NCBI GenBank assembly: GCA_964496035.1
Contig: CAZBXI010000052.1
Span: 1 to 7,685 of the forward strand
Origin: EX4484-217-1 sp964496035
GTDB taxonomy: Archaea > Thermoproteota > Thermoprotei_A > EX4484-217-1
Direction: 5' to 3'
Length of the DNA stretch: 7,685 nucleotides
Part shown: one piece after another, positions 1 to 5,341 of the stretch
Layout of the letters: each line of letters starts with the position of its first letter
Numbering within the stretch: the stretch's first letter is position 1
The notes under the pieces: generated by a model
The model's input: only the letters and a program-made list of their open reading frames with translations
Told to the model about the DNA's origin: nothing
Databases searched by the model: none
Made by a program: the position numbers and the translations under genes

Positions 1-10
1 ATCGTTAAAA

Positions 11-22
11 TTAAATATAATT
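11..22 (+). promoter_or_regulatory. Putative TATA box of the permease gene
   Basis: An AT-only stretch (TTAAATATAATT) lies about 30-40 bp upstream of the first ATG of the permease gene. In archaea, transcription starts roughly 25 bp after the TATA box, so the transcript would begin close to the ATG. No SD motif precedes that ATG, which fits a leaderless or very short-leader transcript. The region is AT-rich overall, so this is a positional inference. Confidence 0.4.
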
Positions 23-51
23 AAAACTTGTAGCTTGCTAAGAAGTGTCAT

Positions 52-822
52 ATGATGATAACAGCGTTTCTGCTATTTATCATAGCAACATGTATAGGCA
101 TGGTTTCAGCTGCGCTAGGTATTGGCGGAGGAAGCTTAATGGTACCTTTCCTCGTTTTCCTTGTAGGTTTAGATGTGAAACATGCTATAGCCGTAAGTTT
201 GTTCTCAGTTGTATCGACTTCCCTTTCAGCAACAATAGTTTATTCAAGAAGAGAACTTGTTAATTTCAAGTACGGTTCATTACTTGAAATATTCGCCGTA
301 GTAGGAGCTATTGTAGGGTCTAATATTGCCATAATGGTTGATGAAAGATTATTGAAAATAGCATTTAGCATGATACTTGCATACTCAGCCTACAGACTAT
401 TAAGAAAGAACAAGAACAAAACCCTACTTAAAAATAGTGTGAAAAGAAGTTTAACTTTAAGTTCTCTAGGATCATTTGCGGCGGGTTCGCTATCGGGAAT
501 GTTAGGTATTGGAGGAGGAGTGTTGAAAGTACCAATAATGGTTTTACTTCTCGGATTACCTATTAAGGTAGCTATAGCTACGAGCGAATTTATGATAAGT
601 CTTACAGCGTCTACTGCTGCACTAACATACTACGTTAGAGGATATGTTAACCCTTATTTTGCAGTAGCAGCTATATTCGGATCTTTCATTGGAGCAAGCG
701 TAGGCTCTACTGTAGCTGTTAAAACTAAACCTAAAATATTGAGAATAATGCTGAGCGCATTGCTGATAATATTTTCTACAATGATGATTTTAAGCTGCTT
801 AGGTGTTGAAATATGGTCTTAG
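52..822 (+). CDS. TauE/SafE family membrane permease (putative sulfite/organosulfur anion exporter)
   Basis: This 256-residue polytopic membrane protein has the length and architecture of TauE/SafE (COG0730) permeases. Two homologous halves are visible. Residues about 16-64 carry GIGGG at 23-27 followed by S-L-M-V-P, and residues about 145-194 carry GIGGG at 152-156 followed by V-L-K-V-P. Each half continues into a conserved A-I-A-x-S/T-x-x-x helix. A basic loop at about 115-133 (RKNKNK) links the halves, and about eight hydrophobic segments can be traced. Family members move sulfite, sulfoacetate or related anions across the cytoplasmic membrane, but the substrate cannot be read from sequence. 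ATG at 52 and ATG at 55 are adjacent and equally possible starts. A 3' overlap with the next gene suggests coupled translation and joint function. Confidence 0.88.
   Translation: MMITAFLLFIIATCIGMVSAALGIGGGSLMVPFLVFLVGLDVKHAIAVSLFSVVSTSLSATIVYSRRELVNFKYGSLLEIFAVVGAIVGSNIAIMVDERLLKIAFSMILAYSAYRLLRKNKNKTLLKNSVKRSLTLSSLGSFAAGSLSGMLGIGGGVLKVPIMVLLLGLPIKVAIATSEFMISLTASTAALTYYVRGYVNPYFAVAAIFGSFIGASVGSTVAVKTKPKILRIMLSALLIIFSTMMILSCLGVEIWS
801..805 (+). promoter_or_regulatory. Shine-Dalgarno motif for the small membrane protein
   Basis: AGGTG matches part of the archaeal SD consensus GGAGGTGAT and sits 7 nt before the ATG at 813, inside the end of the permease gene. It supports 813 as a real start and indicates translation coupled to the upstream gene. 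Confidence 0.55.
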
Positions 823-1109
823 GGAAACTATACAGTAAGCTTATTAAAGCATTAATGTATGGAGCACTTTCAGTTACATTACTAACATTAGTAGTCATAG
901 TGTTAAATGCCGAGCTAGGGACAATTATAATAAAACTTTGCCTCCTATTCTTCATCTTCATCCCACCTATTGGCATAACATACTTAATGTTTAAAAGCTT
1001 CATTCGCAAGGACTATACTATGCTTATTTGCTTAATTACGATACTCATAATAATCGTGTCAAATATTTTAACCAATATATGCTTGATACTTCAACACTTA
1101 CTGAAGTAG
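813..1109 (+). CDS. Small membrane protein, DUF1634-like partner of TauE permease
   Basis: A 98-residue, strongly hydrophobic protein with three predicted membrane helices at about 13-32, 37-59 and 68-95. The second helix contains a Pro-Pro pair (51-52). The short loop F-I-R-K-D-Y (63-68) before the third helix resembles DUF1634 (COG4272) proteins, which have three helices with a K-D-Y/W loop before the last one. DUF1634 genes are, as I recall, often next to TauE/SafE genes in archaea and some bacteria. The assignment rests on this resemblance plus context, since the sequence is divergent. The ORF overlaps the permease stop by 10 bp and has its own SD, so the two are probably co-translated. 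A role as accessory subunit of the permease is inferred. Its 3' end overlaps the convergent phosphatase gene by 65 bp. Confidence 0.65.
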   Translation: MVLGKLYSKLIKALMYGALSVTLLTLVVIVLNAELGTIIIKLCLLFFIFIPPIGITYLMFKSFIRKDYTMLICLITILIIIVSNILTNICLILQHLLK

Positions 1110-1665
1110 CTAAACCTAACAATACACCTCCTATTACATCGCTTAGATAGTGCTGTAAAAGCAGAATTCTTGACATAGAAACTAAGAAAAGTAAAATTAT
1201 TAATAGCACTTGCTCCCACCTCCTCCTTCCTAAATAGTAGCAGAAAACAGTGAACCTAGAAGTATGACCTGAAGGATAAGAGTACTTAAGAGGAAAGAGT
1301 AAATAGCCTACATCACTTGGTCTTGGAATGGCCACAGCATATTTCATTATAACTGTTAATGCGGAAACAAAGAAAAGAGAAAGAAGGAGAGCTAATTCCC
1401 GCTCAATTTTTGCCCCCATAGTGAACTTGTAGACAAGAATTATGAAAGCTACCAAGAACATTATAGGAGCACTGGCTATAAAAGAAATTACTCTAAGAGC
1501 AAGACCAAATTTAGCGTCAAGCTCGGATAGTGAGAGGATAATGTACGTATCTAAAGGCCTGGTTAAACCCAATATTACTAACAAGGTTAACAGTACAAAA
1601 ACAAACCATAAAATCAGTGTAACTTTCAATTTAAACTGTATCTTACGGTTAATGTTTTCAATCAT
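1045..1665 (-). CDS. PAP2-family membrane phosphatase
   Basis: This 206-residue integral membrane protein carries the complete three-part PAP2 acid phosphatase signature. Motif 1 (K-x6-R-P) is K108 to R115-P116, motif 2 (PSGH) is P131-H134, and motif 3 (S-R-x5-H-x3-D) runs S165-R166 through the nucleophilic histidine H172 to D176. Six helices are predicted. By the positive-inside rule (R/K at 7-14, K80-R89, R147-R149 inside), the catalytic loops lie on the outer face, as in lipid phosphatases and isoprenyl-pyrophosphate phosphatases. The likely role is removal of phosphate from a lipid phosphate or polyprenyl pyrophosphate, and the exact substrate is unknown. The gene is divergent from the DIP genes. 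ATG at 1665 is the chosen start, preceded by a weak AGGG motif. The last ~21 codons overlap the convergent small membrane protein gene. Confidence 0.88.
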   Translation of the reverse strand: MIENINRKIQFKLKVTLILWFVFVLLTLLVILGLTRPLDTYIILSLSELDAKFGLALRVISFIASAPIMFLVAFIILVYKFTMGAKIERELALLLSLFFVSALTVIMKYAVAIPRPSDVGYLLFPLKYSYPSGHTSRFTVFCYYLGRRRWEQVLLIILLFLVSMSRILLLQHYLSDVIGGVLLGLATSVSVEVSSIYWLKYLTRLL

Positions 1666-1707
1666 AACCCTGCAACCAAGCAGCTAATTCTTAATGTAAA
1701 TCATGCA

Positions 1708-1716
1708 CATTTAAAG
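1708..1716 (-). promoter_or_regulatory. Putative TATA box for the PAP2 gene
   Basis: On the minus strand this reads CTTTAAATG, with the AT-rich core TTTAAA centred about 48 bp upstream of the phosphatase ATG. It predicts a leader of about 20 nt. The TTTAAA core is palindromic, so it could also help the divergent DIP genes. Inferred from position and composition only. Confidence 0.35.
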
Positions 1717-1726
1717 TATTTATTTA
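1715..1726 (+). promoter_or_regulatory. Putative TATA box for the DIP synthesis genes
   Basis: AGTATTTATTTA lies 62-73 bp upstream of the cytidylyltransferase ATG in the 122-bp region between divergent genes. A start site about 25 bp downstream would fall near 1745-1750, giving a leader of about 40 nt. No clear operator repeat was seen in the region. Confidence 0.35.
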
Positions 1727-1787
1727 CTTTTGCTAAAACTATTACTTAGATGAAAATAGCAACACTTCTAAGACCCAGGATAACACC

Positions 1788-2558
1788 ATGGAGGCTATAA
1801 TTTTAGCTGCAGGCTTAGGGAAGAGGCTTAGAAAAGTAGTTAAGGAACCTAAGTTTGCCCTTAAACTAGAGGGGCTTCCATTAATATATTACCCTATCTT
1901 AACATTGGCAAGTATTGATGTTAAGAAATTCGTAGTAGTTGTAGCTAAGAAATTCTATAACGTAGCCCGAAACCTAGCACGTAATCTTGAAGAACAGTAT
2001 GGTCTCGAAATAGTACTCATTGAAAACCCTTACCCAGAAAAAGGTAATGGATACACGTTTCTACTAGCAGGAGAAACTATTGTAGGCGAAAAGTTTTTCA
2101 TATCCATGTGTGACCACATATATTCTAAAAACATACCCTTGAAGATAATGAAAACTATGGTAAGAAGCAACGCCGATGTTGTTGTAGGAGCAGACTCTTC
2201 ACCGAAGTTCATTGCAGTTGAAGAAGCAACGAAAATTTATGCTGATGGGAAAGGAAATATCTTGAAAATAGGGAAAAACATAGAAGAATACAATTACATT
2301 GATTTAGGAGTATTTATGATGAGGAGAAACGTGCTAAACAAAGTAATAGATCTTAAGAAGAAAACACATGTGAGTTTCTCTGACATTATAGCTGAAGCCG
2401 CAAGGAAAAAATGCAAGGTTATAATAGCTGAGATTAAACAAGGCTTATGGACAGACATAGATACTCCTGAGGATCTAGAGGAGCTTTTAAGAGGGAAAAG
2501 GAGAACAATCTTGAACCACGTTTTACGGGAGGTTTTAGAGCTTGCAAAAAGAGCTTAA
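1788..2558 (+). CDS. CTP:inositol-1-phosphate cytidylyltransferase (DIP synthesis)
   Basis: This 256-residue soluble GT-A-fold nucleotidyltransferase probably activates L-myo-inositol-1-phosphate with CTP to give CDP-inositol. The start is canonical: L6-A-A-G-L-G-K-R-L14 is the nucleotide-binding loop and P21-K22 the conserved lysine segment. N80-P-Y-P-E-K-G-N-G88 is the signature loop of sugar- and alditol-phosphate cytidylyltransferases. M107-C-D-H110 holds the metal-binding aspartate, and W221-T-D-I-D-T-P-E-D-L230 closes the domain. Generic sugar-phosphate nucleotidyltransferases look similar. The inositol assignment rests on the directly following DIP-phosphate-synthase-type gene, matching the two domains of the known bifunctional IPCT/DIPPS. 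Only a weak AGGA (1777-1780) precedes the ATG, but the N-terminal motif leaves no room for a later start. The stop lies 17 bp inside the next ORF. Myo-inositol-1-phosphate synthase is not in the window. Confidence 0.85.
   Translation: MEAIILAAGLGKRLRKVVKEPKFALKLEGLPLIYYPILTLASIDVKKFVVVVAKKFYNVARNLARNLEEQYGLEIVLIENPYPEKGNGYTFLLAGETIVGEKFFISMCDHIYSKNIPLKIMKTMVRSNADVVVGADSSPKFIAVEEATKIYADGKGNILKIGKNIEEYNYIDLGVFMMRRNVLNKVIDLKKKTHVSFSDIIAEAARKKCKVIIAEIKQGLWTDIDTPEDLEELLRGKRRTILNHVLREVLELAKRA
2527..2533 (+). promoter_or_regulatory. Strong Shine-Dalgarno deciding a TTG start
   Basis: GGGAGGT lies 8 nt before the TTG at 2542, within the last codons of the cytidylyltransferase. It is among the best SD matches in the window and supports re-initiation at this TTG, giving a separate transferase. 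It also reads as Arg-Glu-Val codons in the upstream gene, so it could be coincidental if the genes are really fused. Confidence 0.6.
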
Positions 2559-3174
2559 AGGCAAAAGTACAGACGGTATTGTTTCAAGGTATATTAATAG
2601 AAAGATATCTACGAGAATAACTGCTTTCATTATACATCATAATATTCCTATATCTCCGAACATGATGTCCGTTATTTCCTCAGTTATAGGGTTCCTTTCC
2701 TTACCTTTATTTATCATAGGTAACCACATATTAGCTGGAATAATAATTCAAACATCATCTATCCTGGACGGGGTTGATGGAGAGCTCGCCAGATACTATG
2801 GTTCAACTAGCAAATTCGGTGCATTTTTAGATTCAATATTGGATAGATTAGTAAATATTGTAGCATTACTCGGCGCTGTAATCTATCTAACACTATTCTA
2901 TGAGTTAAATTCTATCTTACATATAATAGTCTATGTCCTCGTTGTTACGGGAGACTTAATGGTAAGCTACCTACATGCTAGAGCACTCTTAGACCTAGGT
3001 AAACATCCCTTATTCATAGGTAAAATTCCGAGCATCGCATCTAGAGATGTTAGATTGTTCATCCTATTTCTTGGATGTATTACAGGTTTTATATTTGAAA
3101 GTCTAATAATCATAGCTGCGTTATCATTCTTCTATGTAATTTCTAAGTTTATTGAAATATCGTTGAGAAAATAA
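2542..3174 (+). CDS. CDP-alcohol phosphatidyltransferase, di-myo-inositol-phosphate-phosphate synthase type
   Basis: This 210-residue membrane enzyme probably condenses CDP-inositol with inositol-1-phosphate to give phosphorylated DIP. The CDP-alcohol phosphotransferase signature is complete and canonical: D76-x2-D79-G80-x2-A83-R84-x8-G93-x3-D97-x3-D101, supplying the metal- and CDP-binding aspartates. About five to six helices follow or flank it (near 42-62, 102-120, 125-145, 170-185, 186-203). An N-terminal amphipathic stretch with R16, R20 and R25, an I-S-P-N segment at 37-40, and S-R-D-V-R-L at 167-172 resemble the transferase domain of known IPCT/DIPPS enzymes. Phospholipid synthases share the core motif, and the linked cytidylyltransferase is the main reason for the DIP call. 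The TTG start is chosen from the strong SD. The overlap with the upstream ORF implies coupled translation. Confidence 0.82.
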   Translation: MQKELKGKSTDGIVSRYINRKISTRITAFIIHHNIPISPNMMSVISSVIGFLSLPLFIIGNHILAGIIIQTSSILDGVDGELARYYGSTSKFGAFLDSILDRLVNIVALLGAVIYLTLFYELNSILHIIVYVLVVTGDLMVSYLHARALLDLGKHPLFIGKIPSIASRDVRLFILFLGCITGFIFESLIIIAALSFFYVISKFIEISLRK

Positions 3175-3206
3175 GCTCATTTTCGATAAGTAGAATTAGG
3201 ATTGTT

Positions 3207-3219
3207 TTCATTATTTATT
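3207..3219 (+). promoter_or_regulatory. Putative TATA box of the PEBP gene
   Basis: TTCATTATTTATT lies 16-28 bp upstream of ATG 3235 in the 60-bp gap after the DIP transferase gene. If used, transcription would start at or near the ATG, making the TTG at 3202 impossible as a start. Read-through from the DIP genes is the alternative. Confidence 0.3.
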
Positions 3220-3234
3220 TGGAGCGTGTCCCTC

Positions 3235-3828
3235 ATGTATAAGGTGTCGATAATAGTTCTCATAGTTGTTATGGCATTGGTTTTAGTTATCGCAATCGCT
3301 TACTACTCATATACTCTAAGACAGCAAGTTAAAGGTAATATATTTAGCCAATTAATCAAAGAAGCTGAAATAGAGTTTACTTTGAAGAGTCCTGCTTTTG
3401 AGAACTTCACAGAAATCCCGGAGAAGTATACTTGCGATGGCGCAGATGTATCGCCGCCACTTAAATGGTTTAACGTCCCGGAAGGGACAAAATCCTATGT
3501 GCTTATAGTATTTGACCCTGATGCTCCAAGAGGTATTTTCATACATTGGGTAATGTACAACATACCCTCTGAAATAACAGAGTTAAGAGAGAACATACCT
3601 AAGAAAAATGTAGTTGAAGAAGGTTACCAAGGAATTAACGACTTCGGCTATGTTGGATACGGCGGTCCCTGCCCTCCTAAGGGAAGTACACATAGGTATG
3701 TGTTTCTCCTCTTTGCCCTAGATGAAGAGATAGATTTAGATGGAGGAGCAGGTTTAAACAACGTTATCAGCGCTATGAGAGGACACATTATTGGCTACGC
3801 TAAGCTTGTAGGCATTTATGGCAGGTAA
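3235..3828 (+). CDS. Membrane-anchored PEBP/YbhB family protein
   Basis: A 197-residue protein with one N-terminal membrane segment (about 4-24, a signal anchor or uncleaved signal peptide), a basic/polar linker (about 27-45) and a complete PEBP domain (about 48-197). Conserved ligand-pocket motifs are all visible: C67-D-G-A-D-V-S-P-P-L76, D94-P-D-A-P98, H104-W105, G144-P-C-P-P-K-G150 and H153-R-Y155. The pocket binds phosphate-like or anionic groups. Prokaryotic members have few assigned roles, and a Sulfolobus homologue has been described as a protease inhibitor. The domain should lie outside the cytoplasm here. ATG 3235 was chosen because GGAG (3221-3224) precedes it by 10 nt. An in-frame GTG at 3226 is possible. 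An in-frame TTG at 3202 sits just upstream of the apparent promoter and is unlikely. Confidence 0.88.
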   Translation: MYKVSIIVLIVVMALVLVIAIAYYSYTLRQQVKGNIFSQLIKEAEIEFTLKSPAFENFTEIPEKYTCDGADVSPPLKWFNVPEGTKSYVLIVFDPDAPRGIFIHWVMYNIPSEITELRENIPKKNVVEEGYQGINDFGYVGYGGPCPPKGSTHRYVFLLFALDEEIDLDGGAGLNNVISAMRGHIIGYAKLVGIYGR

Positions 3829-3856
3829 GTAGTACTCTAGATACTGTTTGAAGAAT

Positions 3857-3870
3857 AGAACTTATATTTT
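3857..3870 (+). promoter_or_regulatory. Putative TATA box of trkH
   Basis: AGAACTTATATTTT contains a good archaeal TATA-like core (CTTATATTTT, 3861-3870) about 45 bp before the trkH ATG. It predicts a leader of roughly 20 nt that would include the GTGAGG SD-like motif at 3901-3906. This suggests trkH has its own promoter in the 82-bp gap after the PEBP gene. Confidence 0.5.
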
Positions 3871-3910
3871 GGAAAACATTAATAACACTAACAATACTAT
3901 GTGAGGAACT

Positions 3911-5341
3911 ATGGGGTTAAGAAGAGTAATCCCCACGGTTTTTGCTATACTGATCATCGAAGGAGCCATGATGATTGTAGTACCTATAGTCGACATCATC
4001 ACAGGATATGTTCCATCATACCCGTTTACATTAATGTCCCTTATCCTTCTCTTCACAGGTTACGTTATTGTTAGAGCAGGTTACGGTGGGGAAATTAGTC
4101 CTTTCGAAGCATTAGTTGTTGCTTCAATAGTCTGGCTATTAATGCCTCTACTTTCCGCTTTCGTAATGTATTTAGATTTAGGTATGAACATCTATGATGC
4201 TTTTTTCGAAAGCGTTAGCGGTTTCACGGGAACAGGGTTTACAGTTATACCTGACGTAACAGTTCTTAGACCTTCAATTCTCCTCTGGAGAAGCATGATG
4301 CAGTGGATAGGGGAGCTAGGTGTTGTAGTTTTAGCGGTAATTATACTTCCACAGTACAACATTATGACTAGAGTTTACCTCGTGGAGAGAGGTAAATTAA
4401 CGCCAACGGTTATAACAACGGCTAAAATGGTTGCAGGAATATACTTCCTTCTAACAGGCGTAGGTTTCCTGTTATATGTACTTGGTGGAATGACTCCTTT
4501 CGAAGCAATAAACTTGATAATGACGACAATAGCCACAGGAGGTATGAGCATATATAATGATAGTGTTGCTTCTATTGTTGCCAGAACACCACCAGTTATT
4601 TTACCAATACTTATATTCATGATTCTTGGAGCACAGAATTTTGGTGATTTAAGATACCTTGTAACCTTTAGGCTAGGAACATTATTTAAATCGGGAGAGT
4701 TCAAAGCATACATACTCTTATTAGCACTGTTTTCAGGGTCTCTAATTCTATCACTGCATCTGGTTGACGGTATGAGTTTAAGCTCTTCAATAGTTAACGG
4801 GATATTTCATATGGTTTCAGGTTCTACAACAACAGGTTTCTCACTAATAGACTTAGGCTCAATATCTGATGTTAGTAAAGCACTACTATTTCTAGGAATG
4901 CTTATTGGAGGAGCAACGTTCTCGACAGCTGGAGGTATTAAAGTATTCAGGTTCGTTGTAGCTATTAAGAACCTAGGTTGGAGTGCTGCAAGAATGGCTA
5001 CTAGGATCCCCTTAAGTGTTAAGAGAAGTGTTGGTACAGAGTCTATAAGCGATGAAGTGTTAATGAGCGTTTTAGGTTTCATAGCACTATACGTGTTCAC
5101 AGATCTTTCTCTAGCTATTCTGTTCTCAGCTGTAGCCAAGACCTCTTTCATAAATGCGCTATTCGAAATCACATCGGCACTAGGATGTGTAGGACTTTCC
5201 GTAGGTATTGTTTCTCACACATTAAATCTCGCAGGAAAATTCGTAATAATAGCAGCAATGTACTTAGGAAGGCTTGAATTCATACAGTTCTATCTGATTC
5301 TAGCCTACCTATTTAGAAAGAAAGTTAAGGTGATAGCTTAA
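3911..5341 (+). CDS. trkH: TrkH/KtrB family potassium-transporter channel subunit
   Basis: This 476-residue membrane protein has the usual TrkH length and fourfold M1-P-M2 architecture. All four pore loops are visible: T106-G-T-G109 in S-G-F-T-G-T-G-F, A208-T-G-G211, T306-T-T-G309 in S-G-S-T-T-T-G-F, and G425-C-V-G428 in S-A-L-G-C-V-G-L-S. The intramembrane gating segment G333-G-A-T-F-S-T-A-G-G-I-K-V-F-R347 in the third repeat is also typical, as is Q131-W-I-G-E-L-G after the first loop. It should take up K+ across the cytoplasmic membrane and normally pairs with a cytosolic TrkA/KtrA nucleotide-binding ring, which is not encoded here. An in-frame TGA lies just upstream of the ATG, so this is the first start available, with GAGG 4 nt before it. 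Its stop overlaps the convergent glycosyltransferase stop by 4 bp. Confidence 0.92.
   Translation: MGLRRVIPTVFAILIIEGAMMIVVPIVDIITGYVPSYPFTLMSLILLFTGYVIVRAGYGGEISPFEALVVASIVWLLMPLLSAFVMYLDLGMNIYDAFFESVSGFTGTGFTVIPDVTVLRPSILLWRSMMQWIGELGVVVLAVIILPQYNIMTRVYLVERGKLTPTVITTAKMVAGIYFLLTGVGFLLYVLGGMTPFEAINLIMTTIATGGMSIYNDSVASIVARTPPVILPILIFMILGAQNFGDLRYLVTFRLGTLFKSGEFKAYILLLALFSGSLILSLHLVDGMSLSSSIVNGIFHMVSGSTTTGFSLIDLGSISDVSKALLFLGMLIGGATFSTAGGIKVFRFVVAIKNLGWSAARMATRIPLSVKRSVGTESISDEVLMSVLGFIALYVFTDLSLAILFSAVAKTSFINALFEITSALGCVGLSVGIVSHTLNLAGKFVIIAAMYLGRLEFIQFYLILAYLFRKKVKVIA

Noticed and set aside
45..263. GTG-started ORF of 72 codons overlapping the permease start
   Set aside because: It is out of frame with the clear TauE/SafE protein and has a Cys/Arg-rich composition with no family pattern, so it is a frame shadow.
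776..1009. Minus-strand ORF of 77 codons opposite the small membrane protein
   Set aside because: It covers the permease/small-protein junction in antisense with no recognisable pattern. The plus-strand frame has an SD and DUF1634-like features.
1442..1687. Plus-strand ORF of 81 codons opposite the PAP2 gene
   Set aside because: It is antisense to the PAP2 N-terminal half, which has coherent helices. The ORF shows no domain and no SD.
3202..3234. Longer N-terminus for the PEBP protein from a TTG at 3202
   Set aside because: This stretch looks like promoter sequence and has no SD upstream. The extra residues would add hydrophobic sequence before an already complete signal anchor.
3829..3910. 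Transcription terminator between the PEBP gene and trkH
   Set aside because: Only short T-runs are present and they coincide with the promoter-like TATA stretch. No hairpin or long poly-T supports a terminator.
4375..5172. Two antisense ORFs (112 and 121 codons) within trkH
   Set aside because: They lie opposite a strongly conserved TrkH sequence and have no motif of their own. Such ORFs arise from codon bias on the opposite strand.
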